Notes: generated by a model not told the origin, from the sequence alone. A DNA stretch of 64,000 nt from Bacteroidota bacterium (GCA_947475165.1 CANJLD010000015.1:35316-99315), one strand, 5' to 3'. Positions 33,323 through 42,995 are shown, numbered from the stretch's first letter. Made by a program: numbers and translations.

Positions 33323-34684
33323 TTACCGGGTTTTCAGAAACATAGCGTAATAGGCAAAAAGTTTATGGTAGCTTTTCCTGATTTTTTCATCTTTCTTTTG
33401 GTCAAACGCATTCAGCACATGAACAACCGGTTCGGCAATTAAGTGGTGGCCGCTGTTTGTTTTTAAAAACCGTTTTGCCCTGGCGGTAAGCACCTGCACA
33501 AAATGTTTATCGTTTCGCGCAGCGTGTATTTCTATTTCCAGCAGTTTGCTCCAGGCAGCTACATAAAGGCTTTTTGAGTAACAGGTTTTTTGTAAATTAT
33601 CCAATGCTTTGTCTGACCCTTCTTGCAGATATAACCGGAGCGATTCAAGAAACAGCCAGTAGTCTTTGTTATCTTCGATAAAAAAAACGGACTTGTGTTT
33701 CTTAAGCAACGTAGCGTATGTGTCCTGCTTATTATCAATTAGCAAAAAAAACAGAAGTAAGAAAAAACCTACAGAGTCGTATATTTTGTAGCGCAGCATA
33801 ATAGCGAGCATGGTCTCTGCGTCCTTTATCATTTTTTTTAAATCAAAGCCATAGTACAGGCCACCCGTAATGCGCAGATAAAGGCAGCTGCGCACTAAGC
33901 GCTGTCTGTCTGCTTCTTTTAGTTTGCTTTTTTGTATAGCATTGAAGGTTTCCTGCAAATACTGCTCAAACAAAGGTTGTTGGTAGAAACTAAACCGGGC
34001 TTGCGCCAGCCAATAAAGAATGCGCGAGTATTCATCGCTGGCAGATTTTCCAAGTGCAATCAGTTGCTGCCCTTCAGGAACAATCTGTTTATAGGCTTCT
34101 GCATTCGGGTTATCAATATAAAGGGCAGAACTTAGATTGTAGAAATAGGACATAGCCTCGTGATACGAACGTTCAGTAGCTTGCTTACGTTTAATTAAGA
34201 CCGAACCTATTTGCGCAATGTTGGCCTTAGTTTGGTTTCGGCTAAGCCATCTAAGTTGTATATCGTAACCGTGTAATAAAGAATTTAAATTGTTTACTGC
34301 ACTTGCCGCCTTTAGTGCTTGATCATTGTAATAGGTAGTCAGCTCTTCGTGGTTTCGTTGGTCAAACAGATTGGCTAACTGATAATGCCTATCATCCGAT
34401 ACGGCAAAATAGTTTTTCAATAAAAGCTGCTCTATTTCTTTGCAGGCAAAATCAACCCACCTGCGTTGTTTTTTTTCCTGCTCTTTTTCCTGGTTAATAT
34501 TCCAAGACTGAACCAACACCAGCAACCAATTTTCAAAACCCTTTTCAGTAAGGTTGCGTTTGCGCAATAGTTCTCCTAAAGCTGTAGCCCGTTTATCGGA
34601 CGATAGTTTACAGGCATTAACCAACTGCCTGTGTTCTGTTCGGCTTAGTTCGTTAATTAACTGATAAAGTCTTTTGCCTTTCAA
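33323..34684 (-). CDS. Unknown all-helical cytoplasmic protein
   Basis: A 453-residue protein without signal peptide or clear membrane anchor (one hydrophobic stretch, 'SVGFFLLLFFLLI', at about residue 300). It is made of amphipathic helices with TPR-like spacing. The N-terminal 90 residues ('LYQLINELSRTEHRQLVNACKLSSDKRATALGELLRKRN') are basic, and 'NQEKEQEKKQRRWVDFACKEIEQLLLKNYF' follows. I do not recognise the family. It lies 7 bp downstream of a T9SS surface-protein gene on the same strand and inside the block bracketed by the duplicated hydrolase segment, so it may be cargo of that acquisition. Confidence 0.65.
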   Translation of the reverse strand: MKGKRLYQLINELSRTEHRQLVNACKLSSDKRATALGELLRKRNLTEKGFENWLLVLVQSWNINQEKEQEKKQRRWVDFACKEIEQLLLKNYFAVSDDRHYQLANLFDQRNHEELTTYYNDQALKAASAVNNLNSLLHGYDIQLRWLSRNQTKANIAQIGSVLIKRKQATERSYHEAMSYFYNLSSALYIDNPNAEAYKQIVPEGQQLIALGKSASDEYSRILYWLAQARFSFYQQPLFEQYLQETFNAIQKSKLKEADRQRLVRSCLYLRITGGLYYGFDLKKMIKDAETMLAIMLRYKIYDSVGFFLLLFFLLIDNKQDTYATLLKKHKSVFFIEDNKDYWLFLESLRLYLQEGSDKALDNLQKTCYSKSLYVAAWSKLLEIEIHAARNDKHFVQVLTARAKRFLKTNSGHHLIAEPVVHVLNAFDQKKDEKIRKSYHKLFAYYAMFLKTR

Positions 34685-34691
34685 TTTCTGT

Positions 34692-36896
34692 TTACTGTTT
34701 CACAAATATATGCCGTTGGCTGGTATCTGCTGATACAATAAGTAAGGTATAAAGCCCCGGAGGTAGTAGTTGTACATTCAGGCTGTTCTCTGTCATTATC
34801 TTTTTCAGCACTAACTCACCGGTTGTGTTGAACAAGTGCACTTCTGTTTTTCCGTTAACCGGTAAATTGTGGAACATTAGAAAATTGCTTACGGGGTTTG
34901 GAAATAATTGAATGTGGTTATCTGTAGTTTCACCTATACCAACACCGGTAACGCTTACGGTTGCAGAAACAGTACTGCATCCGTTTGCATCAACCACTTG
35001 TACGGTATAGGTGCCGTTTTCTGTAGCTGTGTAGGTTGCACTGTTTGCTCCGGTAATCGGAGTTCCGTTTTTAATCCACTGGTATGAAGCGAAAGTTTGC
35101 ACAGAAAGGTCATACCCGTTTTGAGTAATAACCGGAGTATCGGGAACGTTTGCCGTTAAGGATAAAACGACAATACTATCGCATCCGTTTACTGAAGAAA
35201 GTGTATCGGCATAATTTCCGGTCAGGTAATAGTAATTGCCATTGTATAATAAACTGTCACCAGAGCAAATACTTTGACCTGTAGTGCTGGTTATTTGAGG
35301 CCGAACAAAGAGATTAAGGGTAACAATACTATCGCAACCGGTAACGGCAACCAATGTATCTTTATAATTACCGTTTTGTGCGTAGTAGTTTCCATTAAAT
35401 AAAACACTATCGCTATTGCAAATATTTAAATCAATGGTATTAGTAATTTGCGGACGAACGGTAAGCGTAAGTGTTACGGTGCTGTCGCAGCCGTTACTTG
35501 CAGAAAACGTTTGGGCATAGTTTCCGTCTTGCGAATAATAGTTTCCATTAAATAATAAGCTATGGCCAAAACAAATGGTTTGGCTTACCGAAGTGGTAAT
35601 TTCAGGAAGAATAGAAAGAGTCAGGGTAATAATGCTGTCGCACCCGCTTGCAGCAGTTAGTGTATCGGTATAGTTTCCAGCTTGGGAATAATAGTGACCG
35701 TTAAATAATAAACTATCGCCAAAGCAAATAGTTTGGCTAAAAGAACTTGCTATTTCCGGGCGAATAGTAAGCGTGAGTGTAACTATACTATCGCAGCCGT
35801 TTATAGCGGTCAGGGTATCACCATAGCTTCCATTCTGCGAATAATAGTTGCCGTTAAATAAAAGACTATCGCCAAAGCAAATAGTTTGGCTAATAGCTGA
35901 AGTAATCTCAGGCCTTACAGCAAGGGTAACAGTTACGGTACTATCGCAACCGTTAATTGTAGGAACAGTTACACTATAAACACCTGCTGTGTTTACTACC
36001 GTTCCGTTAGCCAAGGTATAATTTGAATGAGCGCAAATGGTATCATTAAAAGCAAGGTTATAGTTGGAGTTGACTGCAATGGATATAGAGGAGCAGTTAG
36101 TACTATAGATGTTGTTTTTGAAATTGCGGGCATAGTAAGTAGTTGTTTGTGTTGGGCTGACACTAATACTATCACCGGTGCCTAGCAAAGTGCCTCCGCA
36201 CGAACCTGTGTACCAGTATACAGTTCCGTCAATACCCGAAGCATAAAGTTTAACCGAGCTTACGTTACAGATAGAATTTTGTGTTGCGGATATGCCGGTC
36301 AAGTCGTTAGGAGGGGTTAAAGAGTATACCGAAATATCGTCTATATATATCCTGTTACCAAAATCGGATGTTCCTTTAAAGATGATATGGTTTGTAGACG
36401 TATTATATGAGCCGGGAATATTGAAGGTGTATTGATACCACCCTTCTACAGGTACGGCAGGGGCTAAGTTCTTTGAACGGTTAATTACTCCCAGTCTTGT
36501 GCCGCCCGCTGAACTTGTATTTACATCTACATAAACAGATACACTATCATATTTAGTCAACTGACCGCTATCGCGGTACATCCAAAATGAAACAGCAAAA
36601 CCGCCTGAAGAGAAGTCTAATGCAGGTGTTGAAAGGTCTCCGGCATTTCCACCGCTCCAGCTATAGCCATTATAATAACCCATACCTGCCCCTGAATGCG
36701 GTGAGCAAGTGGGATTGGTGCCGGCAGTTAATCGTTGCCAGGTACCCGGGTTAGCTGCTCCGGATATCTGTACGTTAGTCCATCCGGTAGGTGGAAAAGT
36801 GCTTGCATCAAAACTCTCGCTCAAAATTTGCGCATTTGAAAAATTGTTCGCGCATAGCATAACTGCCATGGTAATAGCAAAGGATACCTTTTTCAT
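34692..36896 (-). CDS. T9SS type A surface protein with tandem 'CxGDSLLFNG' repeats
   Basis: A 734-residue secreted protein; the signal peptide ends near 'NNFSNAQIL' (about residue 23). Residues about 25-195 are a jelly-roll 'choice-of-anchor J'-like domain ('SESFDASTFPPTGWTNVQ'). An Ig-like segment with 'TVYWYTGSCGGTLLGTGDSISVSPTQTTTYYA' follows. Then come six repeats of about 51 residues, each centred on 'ICFGDSLLFNGNYYSQ-G-Y' and 'GCDSIVTLTL', plus a related divergent first copy. An Ig-like module and a T9SS type A sorting domain ('IQLFPNPVSNFLMF' to 'LLPPGLYTLLIVS') close the protein. A role in surface adhesion is inferred from architecture. It precedes the unknown helical gene on this strand. 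Confidence 0.88.
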   Translation of the reverse strand: MKKVSFAITMAVMLCANNFSNAQILSESFDASTFPPTGWTNVQISGAANPGTWQRLTAGTNPTCSPHSGAGMGYYNGYSWSGGNAGDLSTPALDFSSGGFAVSFWMYRDSGQLTKYDSVSVYVDVNTSSAGGTRLGVINRSKNLAPAVPVEGWYQYTFNIPGSYNTSTNHIIFKGTSDFGNRIYIDDISVYSLTPPNDLTGISATQNSICNVSSVKLYASGIDGTVYWYTGSCGGTLLGTGDSISVSPTQTTTYYARNFKNNIYSTNCSSISIAVNSNYNLAFNDTICAHSNYTLANGTVVNTAGVYSVTVPTINGCDSTVTVTLAVRPEITSAISQTICFGDSLLFNGNYYSQNGSYGDTLTAINGCDSIVTLTLTIRPEIASSFSQTICFGDSLLFNGHYYSQAGNYTDTLTAASGCDSIITLTLSILPEITTSVSQTICFGHSLLFNGNYYSQDGNYAQTFSASNGCDSTVTLTLTVRPQITNTIDLNICNSDSVLFNGNYYAQNGNYKDTLVAVTGCDSIVTLNLFVRPQITSTTGQSICSGDSLLYNGNYYYLTGNYADTLSSVNGCDSIVVLSLTANVPDTPVITQNGYDLSVQTFASYQWIKNGTPITGANSATYTATENGTYTVQVVDANGCSTVSATVSVTGVGIGETTDNHIQLFPNPVSNFLMFHNLPVNGKTEVHLFNTTGELVLKKIMTENSLNVQLLPPGLYTLLIVSADTSQRHIFVKQ

Positions 36897-36907
36897 GTTG
36901 GTTATTT

Positions 36908-39900
36908 TTATCGGATAAGTGTAATACTGCCTTTATACTCTTTGGTTTGGTTATTTAGTAAGGTTACTTTGGCAGTATAAATATAGACTGCCATTGGTTG
37001 TTGTCTATCCTGGTAGTAACCATCCCATCCATCTAAAAAATTATTGCTTTCAAAAACCTTTTCGCCCCAACGGTTATATATACCCATCCTGAATTGCTTG
37101 ATACCACTACCGGCAGCGCGGTAAATATCGTTATTGCCATCACCGTTCGGGCTAAAAGCTGTAGGGAAAAATATTTCACCAACCGGCAGCACAGTAATAT
37201 TTATGCTGTCCTGATTAACACAGCCAATCGCATCAGTGTAGGTAAGCGTGTAAACTGTATTTACAGGTGGCGAAGCAACTGTGTTCAGACAGTTACTGCA
37301 ACTTAAATAATCAATTGGTGACCATATGAACGAGCCGGTGTTCCCTCCCGAAATTGTAGCGAAAATGCCTGTGCTTTCGCCACTGTAAATAGTTACATCG
37401 TTACCCAGGTCAACAGTGCTACCCAAGGAGGTAGTTATATTTAAACCATCTGTGGCAGTGCAGCCGTTATTATCTGTAACGGTTACCTGATACACACCCT
37501 GCACCTGTGTGGCAGTTGTTTGTGAAGTGGCTGAATTGCTCCAGCTATAAGAATTAAATCCAGCACCCGCGTCTAGCAAAACCGAATTGCCGTTACAAAC
37601 AACTGTATCGTAGCCGATATTTAATACCAGAGGTTGGGGTTGATTTACAACTGTAGACGCTGTTGCAGTGCAGTTCGTATTATCTGTAACCGTAATTGAG
37701 TAGTTTCCTGCTAATAAGTTTTGTATTGCTGAAGTTGCATTGCCATTACTCCATAAATAAGTATGCGCAGGGTTACCACCGCTTGTTGTTGATGAGGCAG
37801 AGCCATTGCTAGAGCCAAAACAACTTGCATCTGTCGAATTTACATTTACGTTTAAAGTATTTGCACTGCCGGCAATTGTTATGGCAACCGTGTCTTTGCA
37901 TCCGGAGTTATCGGTTGTAACTATGCTATAGTTGCCGGATGCTAACCCGCTGAATATATTAGATGCTTGCGAGGCAGCACCGTTTATTGAATAATTATAA
38001 GGTGCTGTTCCGGCAGTACTAATATTTATTGTCGCGCTTCCATTATTCTGCCCACACGTGGTTGAAGTGGAACTTCCGCTGGTTTGCAACGAGCAGCATA
38101 CATTGCTTTGCACGGTGGCACTGCCGCTTGATTGACAGTTATTGGCATCGGTAACGGTAAAGTTGTAAGTTCCTGCTGTAAGGTTAATTGCTGAATTTGA
38201 ATTCCCTGTTGATGCATTTGCACTCCAAGTGTAAGATAAAGTTCCGGTCCCAGCTGAGGCGTTAATTGAAGCTGTTCCGTCACCGGAACCAATGCATGTT
38301 TCATTTGTGGTATTTACAGCATTAATTACAGGTGCGCTGGGGTTGGTTATGGTAAAACTGGTGTCAATAAAACAGTTAGCAAATCCGTTATCTGTAACCG
38401 TTAAAGTATATACAGCCGCAGAAAGGTTGTTCGCTGTGGCGGAGTTGCCAGTTGCAGCATTGGCGCTCCAGGCATAAGAATAATTTCCTGACCCATTTGC
38501 TGTAGTTGTAGCAATAATTCCGTTTGCAGTGCCACAACTTGGTTGGGTAATATTTGCACCTAAAGTAAACGTGCAGCAATTGGTTGGCGCAATAAGAGTA
38601 GCTGAAGCACTTGACGTGCAGCCCGCATTATCGGTTACACTAACGCTAATAGTGCCGGCAGGAAGATTATTTAAGGTTTGAGAAATGGCAAAGGGAACAT
38701 TGATAGTAAATGGCGCTCCACCGGTATCAATGGTAACTACATAAGGAGCTGTTCCACCGCTTAAATTAGCGGCAATAGAGCCATAGTTTCCCGCGCAAGT
38801 AGGATTGATGGGATTGGTAAGTGTAACATTTAAAGTGCTGTTTGAATTTAGTGTAATGGTGGTGTCTTTACTACAGGCATTTTGTGTTACGGTAACATGA
38901 TAGCTGCCGGCCCCTAAGTTAGATGCCGCAGAGTTATTGCCTGTGCTGGCATTAGGGCTCCATGTATAATTGTACGTTCCACTTCCGTTTGAAATAGTTA
39001 CAGTAATACTTCCGTTGGCATTACCGCACGTTGGTTGCACGGTGCTAACGAGCAATGAATAGGTGCAGCAGTTGGCAGGGGCTATTAAGTTTGCAGATGT
39101 ATTTGCTGTGCAGCTTGCATTATCTACAACACTAACACTTATTGTTCCTGCCGGAAGATTGTTAAGTGTTTGAGAGATAGCAAAAGGAACATTGATAGTA
39201 AATGGTGTTCCACCAGTATCAATGGTAACTACATAAGGAGCCGTTCCGCCACTTAAATTAACTGTAATAGAACCATTATTTCCCGCACAGGTAGGATTAA
39301 CCGGATTTGTTAGGGTAACACTTAAGGTACTGTTTGAATTCAGCGTAAGAGTTGTGTCCCTACTACAGCCGTTTTGTGTTATGGTAACGCTGTAAGTTCC
39401 CGTAGCAAGATTGGAAGCCGTAGAACTATTGCCGGTAGAAGCATTTGCGCTCCAAGAATAACTTGCAGTACCGGATGAGGTAACCGACAGATTAATAATT
39501 CCATTGCTATTGCCACAAGAAGGATTTGTTTTTGTAGCCGTGAAAATAATTGTAGCCGGTGTAAGGCAAGTCCCTCCATTACAATTGCCCACAGTGGCAT
39601 CATTAATTGACGGAGCAACTGCCCTTGTCCATGTTCCTCCATCCGGTATTCTACTGAAAGTGTTAGGGGTTGTATATTGCCCTACATAATTGATTTTTGT
39701 AGGGAAACTTTGATAAATCTGCTTGGGTGATAATAAGGATGCAACTGCTGTGCAACCTGTGATAGCGTTGGGAATACAAGGGCTGTCGTCTAAGTCGCTA
39801 TCGGTTGTAATTTTTGAAGCCTCACCAGCACTAACCGTCCAATAAATAGCATCAACCGGGCTGCCAGTGGCATCATATAATCCTACCCAGCCATCGCCAT

Positions 39901-40282
39901 TGGCCATTAGAAAACTACCTGCGGAGCAATAGTTGCCTGTGTTGTTATTCGTCTGAAAATCGACAGATGCCGGATTTGTTGATGAATTAGAAGTTCCTAT
40001 TACATAATGTCCTAATGGTGGTATGCTGGTGCCAGTTGGTATAACTATGGCGCCACGGTTATTTGCTATTCCATCTACATCGGCAATTCCAATTATATAA
40101 CAACCAATATCCGCACTCTGACAAGGACTGGCGTTAAATAATTCGACATACTCCGTTCCACCGGCAACCAGACCTTGAGCGGTGGATGGATAATGCATTA
40201 CTTCATTGATTAATACCTGAGCAGTTGTATTTGAAAGAATGACTCCAATTAGAATAGCAGTGAGAAGAAAGCGTGGTTTCAT
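36908..40282 (-). CDS. T9SS type B adhesin with lamin-tail and SprB repeats
   Basis: A 1124-residue secreted protein. A signal peptide (ending near 'NTTAQVL', residue 22) is followed by a lamin-tail-like domain ('LINEVMHYPSTAQ' to 'YVELFNASPCQSADIGCYIIG'). About eight SprB-type beta repeats follow, recognisable by 'G-Y-S-V-T/VTDNxGC' endings and 'CxGNNGSI' starts. The repeat pair around residues 255-400 is nearly duplicated at 415-565. The C-terminus 'FFPTAFSPNGDGNNDIY' through 'YNRWGEKVFESN' to 'YIYTAKVTLLNNQTKEYKGSITLIR' is the gliding-motility-associated (T9SS type B) domain. By analogy with SprB it is probably a mobile or anchored surface adhesin. Together with the preceding T9SS gene it forms the core of the bracketed island. 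Confidence 0.88.
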   Translation of the reverse strand: MKPRFLLTAILIGVILSNTTAQVLINEVMHYPSTAQGLVAGGTEYVELFNASPCQSADIGCYIIGIADVDGIANNRGAIVIPTGTSIPPLGHYVIGTSNSSTNPASVDFQTNNNTGNYCSAGSFLMANGDGWVGLYDATGSPVDAIYWTVSAGEASKITTDSDLDDSPCIPNAITGCTAVASLLSPKQIYQSFPTKINYVGQYTTPNTFSRIPDGGTWTRAVAPSINDATVGNCNGGTCLTPATIIFTATKTNPSCGNSNGIINLSVTSSGTASYSWSANASTGNSSTASNLATGTYSVTITQNGCSRDTTLTLNSNSTLSVTLTNPVNPTCAGNNGSITVNLSGGTAPYVVTIDTGGTPFTINVPFAISQTLNNLPAGTISVSVVDNASCTANTSANLIAPANCCTYSLLVSTVQPTCGNANGSITVTISNGSGTYNYTWSPNASTGNNSAASNLGAGSYHVTVTQNACSKDTTITLNSNSTLNVTLTNPINPTCAGNYGSIAANLSGGTAPYVVTIDTGGAPFTINVPFAISQTLNNLPAGTISVSVTDNAGCTSSASATLIAPTNCCTFTLGANITQPSCGTANGIIATTTANGSGNYSYAWSANAATGNSATANNLSAAVYTLTVTDNGFANCFIDTSFTITNPSAPVINAVNTTNETCIGSGDGTASINASAGTGTLSYTWSANASTGNSNSAINLTAGTYNFTVTDANNCQSSGSATVQSNVCCSLQTSGSSTSTTCGQNNGSATINISTAGTAPYNYSINGAASQASNIFSGLASGNYSIVTTDNSGCKDTVAITIAGSANTLNVNVNSTDASCFGSSNGSASSTTSGGNPAHTYLWSNGNATSAIQNLLAGNYSITVTDNTNCTATASTVVNQPQPLVLNIGYDTVVCNGNSVLLDAGAGFNSYSWSNSATSQTTATQVQGVYQVTVTDNNGCTATDGLNITTSLGSTVDLGNDVTIYSGESTGIFATISGGNTGSFIWSPIDYLSCSNCLNTVASPPVNTVYTLTYTDAIGCVNQDSINITVLPVGEIFFPTAFSPNGDGNNDIYRAAGSGIKQFRMGIYNRWGEKVFESNNFLDGWDGYYQDRQQPMAVYIYTAKVTLLNNQTKEYKGSITLIR

Positions 40283-40680
40283 TTAATCAAATTTATTTTA
40301 GATACAACCTATATGCCCTATATAAAAAGAAATAGCCCGATTAAAATCGGGCTATTTGAAAAATTAAATAATAATGTGATAAAGCTTAGCGAACATGCAA
40401 TGAAGGAATTATTAATAATCTCAACAGTCATTCCTTTTTTTTTTAAAGAAGGACAACAAGATCCAATTTTGTTATGGATGCAATCTTTTGTATTACAAAA
40501 ATGGTATTCCATCGCAGCTATTTTGCGTCATACAATTTAGTTTAACATGAAGATGACAAATACCACGCAGTGGATGTCTGAATTGAAGAAAATATTATTA
40601 ATAAAAAGCCCTATTTGTTTTGTTTTTTCGCTCTTGTTGTTCTTATCGCCAACAAACCAGAATTTTCTCTTCTTTGCCCC
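40283..40680. other. Gene-free interval upstream of the adhesin and the metallo-hydrolase
   Basis: A 398-bp A/T-rich stretch between divergent genes. Apart from the hairpin at 40330-40357 and the last 17 bp, which belong to the direct repeat shared with 33096-33112, I see no gene or repeat. Small frames on both strands (up to 75 codons) are interrupted by homopolymer runs and have no family features. Confidence 0.6.
40330..40357. terminator. Perfect 12-bp hairpin in the adhesin upstream region
   Basis: AAATAGCCCGAT (40330-40341) and ATCGGGCTATTT (40346-40357) pair perfectly around TAAA. A-rich and T-rich flanks fit a bidirectional terminator, but no gene clearly ends here. It is only 48 bp upstream of the adhesin start codon. 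Confidence 0.55.
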
Positions 40681-41511
40681 ATGTCCCTCTTCATAGCTTC
40701 CATAAACTCCGGCAGTAACGGCAATTGCTATTATGTAGGTAATGAGAATGAGGCCGTGCTGGTAGATGCAGGTGTAAACTGCCGCGAAACGGAGAGGCGG
40801 ATGGCAAAGCTCGGTTTGTCGATGGGGCGGGTAAAGGCAATTTTTATTTCGCACGAGCATGGCGACCATATTATGGGGCTACCCGCGCTGGCAAAAAAAT
40901 ATAAGCTGCCGGTTTACATCAGCAAGGTAACGCTGCAAGGCAGCGGAATGGGTTTGCCGGAAGAACTGGTTCATTATTTCCCGAGCCAACCGGTGAGCAT
41001 AGGTGCACTGCGCATAACGGCTTTCGAAAAACTGCACGATGCAGCCGACCCTTACAGTTTTATAATAGAAGGCAGCGGAGTAAAAATTGCTGTGCTGACC
41101 GATATAGGCAAAGTGTGTAAGCAAACCATTCATTATTTCCGCCAGTGCCATGCGGTGTTTTTAGAAAGCAATTACGATGAAGAAATGCTGAGAACCGGAG
41201 GCTATTCGCAACGCCTGCAAAACCGCATACGCGGAGGCAAGGGGCATTTGAGTAATGACGAGGCTCTGCAGTTATTTGTAGGCCACCGGTCACCGTATTT
41301 AAGTCATTTGTTGTTGTCGCATCTTTCAGAACACAACAATAAACCGGAACTGGCACTTGATTTATTCAGCCCGTTTGCAGATGAACTGACTATTGCTGTG
41401 GCTTCGCGCTATCAGGAAAGCCCGGTTTATCATATTCAGCACACCGGTGATAATTCTGCTTTGAGTAAAAGCTTAGTGCCTTTTCATACGGTGCAGTATT
41501 CTCTATTCTAA
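40681..41511 (+). CDS. MBL-fold metallo-hydrolase (YycJ/WalJ-like)
   Basis: A 276-residue metallo-beta-lactamase-fold enzyme. The metal motif 'SHEHGDHIMG' supplies H58, H60, D62 and H63; further ligands are likely in 'TDIGKVC', 'LESNYDEEML' and 'LLLSHLSEHNN'. The start 'SLFIASINSGSNGNCYYVG' is typical of the YycJ branch, thought to be DNA/RNA nucleases or phosphodiesterases. I use ATG 40681, preceded immediately by CTTCTTTG-CCCC. The first 49 codons and the upstream bases are duplicated at 33113. It is followed by a palindromic repeat and kmo. Confidence 0.9.
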   Translation: MSLFIASINSGSNGNCYYVGNENEAVLVDAGVNCRETERRMAKLGLSMGRVKAIFISHEHGDHIMGLPALAKKYKLPVYISKVTLQGSGMGLPEELVHYFPSQPVSIGALRITAFEKLHDAADPYSFIIEGSGVKIAVLTDIGKVCKQTIHYFRQCHAVFLESNYDEEMLRTGGYSQRLQNRIRGGKGHLSNDEALQLFVGHRSPYLSHLLLSHLSEHNNKPELALDLFSPFADELTIAVASRYQESPVYHIQHTGDNSALSKSLVPFHTVQYSLF

Positions 41512-41513
41512 TA

Positions 41514-41598
41514 ACGTCATTGCGAGGCTCTGCGAAACAATCCCCTCTTTCAATTATGGGGATTGCTTCGCTACGGAAACCTCCGCTCGCAATGACGT
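41514..41598. repeat. Dispersed palindromic repeat (CGTCATTGCGAG type)
   Basis: ACGTCATTGCGAG (41514-41526) is inverted at 41586-41598. The interior contains 'GCGAAACAATCCCC' and 'GGGGATTGCTTCGC', a second inverted pair. Such CGTCATTGCGAG elements are seen between genes of many bacteria. It lies 3 bp after the hydrolase stop and before kmo, and could fold into a long imperfect hairpin that ends the first transcript. Confidence 0.75.
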
Positions 41599-41633
41599 GT
41601 TTTTAATCATCTTTTCTATTTCCCAAAATTCCT

Positions 41634-41645
41634 CACATTCGCCCC
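41634..41645 (+). promoter_or_regulatory. -7-like box abutting the kmo start (CACATTCG-CCCC)
   Basis: CACATTCG (41634-41641) followed by CCCC and ATG 41646. It is a weaker match to TAnnTTTG than the rsmA and yicC boxes, but the spacing and the CCCC-ATG junction are identical. Confidence 0.45.
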
Positions 41646-42995
41646 ATGCAAAAAAACATAACCATAGTAGGTGCGGGTTTGGTTGGCTCTATGCTGGCGT
41701 GCTATCTGAGCAAACGCGGACACAAAATAAATGTGTATGAACGAAGAGGCGATATGCGCAAAGTAGGTTATGTAGGCGGTCGTTCTATCAATTTAGCATT
41801 GAGCCATCGCGGATGGAAAGCCTTGAAGAAAATTGGTTTGGATAAAGCTGTGAGCGAAATTGCCATCCCCATGCATGGGCGAATGATTCACGACCTGCAA
41901 GGCAATACACAACTTACACCTTACGGTAAAGATGGTCAGGCGATTTACTCCGTTAGCCGTGGCGATTTGAACCGCATAATGGTTGAAGAAGCCGATAAGT
42001 TAGATGGCGTTAATTTTTATTTCGACCACCGGTGCGCCAAAATTGATTTCGATAAAAACAAAATTGTTTTTGAAAAGCCGACCGGTGAAGAAGTTCCGCA
42101 AAACGATGCCGAAATAATTTTTGGTGCCGATGGTGCTTACAGCGAGGTGCGGTACAAAATGCAGATTACACCCAACTTTAATTTGCATCAGCAGCACGAA
42201 CCTTATGGTTATAAAGAGCTGCATATTCCTGCCGGTGAAAATGACGCACATCAGTTAGAAAAAAATGCTTTACACATTTGGCCCCGAGGAAGTTTTATGA
42301 TGATTGCCCTGCCGAATATGGATGGAAGTTTTACGGTTACACTCTTTAATTCATTTGATGGACAGAATTCTTTTGGTGAATTGACCACCGGTGAGCAGGT
42401 GAAAAAATTCTTCACCACATTTTTTGCAGATGCCGTGCCGCTGATGCCTGAATTAGAAAAAACGTTTTTCGAAAACCCTACCTGTTCGCTTGTTACCGTT
42501 CGTTCCTATCCGTGGAAATACAAACACGCCTGCCTGATTGGCGATGCGGCTCATGCCATTGTTCCGTTCTACGGTCAGGGAATGAACTGCGGGTTTGAAG
42601 ATGTAAATGAGTTAGATGAAATTCTTTCTGCGAACGAGAACTGGGACGAAGCACTCGACAAATTTCAAAAGCAACGCAAACCAAATGGAGATGCTATCGC
42701 TTCGCTTGCCCTGCACAACTATATTGAAATGCGCGACCTGAGCGGCAGAAAAGATTTTCAGTTACGCACACAAATTGAAAAGAAGATTGCCGAAAAATTC
42801 GGAGCGCAGTTTATGACACACTATGCGATGGTTACGTTCAGCGACCTCTCGTATTCGGAAGCGCAACAACGCGGAGCGAAACAAAATGAGTTGCTCGATA
42901 AAATAATGTTGCTGCCAAACATTGAAGAAAAATGGAACAGTGAGGAAGTGATGATAATGGCGGATGAATGGATAACAGTCAATTCGAAAATTTGA
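41646..42995 (+). CDS. kmo: Kynurenine 3-monooxygenase
   Basis: A 449-residue FAD-dependent hydroxylase converting L-kynurenine to 3-hydroxykynurenine with NADPH and O2, in the aerobic tryptophan-degradation/NAD-synthesis route. It has the FAD dinucleotide fold 'IVGAGLVGSMLACYLSKRGHKINVYERR' (split as GAGLVGS at 8-14 and the acidic end E32), 'GRSINLALSHRG', which is diagnostic for Kmo, and the second FAD motif 'GDAAHAIVPFYGQGMNCGFED' near 299-319. Length matches bacterial Kmo. No kynureninase or 3-hydroxyanthranilate dioxygenase gene lies in the window. Confidence 0.94.
   Translation: MQKNITIVGAGLVGSMLACYLSKRGHKINVYERRGDMRKVGYVGGRSINLALSHRGWKALKKIGLDKAVSEIAIPMHGRMIHDLQGNTQLTPYGKDGQAIYSVSRGDLNRIMVEEADKLDGVNFYFDHRCAKIDFDKNKIVFEKPTGEEVPQNDAEIIFGADGAYSEVRYKMQITPNFNLHQQHEPYGYKELHIPAGENDAHQLEKNALHIWPRGSFMMIALPNMDGSFTVTLFNSFDGQNSFGELTTGEQVKKFFTTFFADAVPLMPELEKTFFENPTCSLVTVRSYPWKYKHACLIGDAAHAIVPFYGQGMNCGFEDVNELDEILSANENWDEALDKFQKQRKPNGDAIASLALHNYIEMRDLSGRKDFQLRTQIEKKIAEKFGAQFMTHYAMVTFSDLSYSEAQQRGAKQNELLDKIMLLPNIEEKWNSEEVMIMADEWITVNSKI

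Noticed and set aside
36908..40282. Insertion sequence or transposon carrying the surface proteins
   Set aside because: No transposase, integrase or terminal inverted repeats; the only flanking repeat is the duplicated hydrolase segment.
40313..40540. Small genes on either strand in the gap before the metallo-hydrolase, including a cysteine-containing 64-codon minus-strand frame
   Set aside because: Both run through the terminator-like hairpin and long A/T homopolymers and show no family features.
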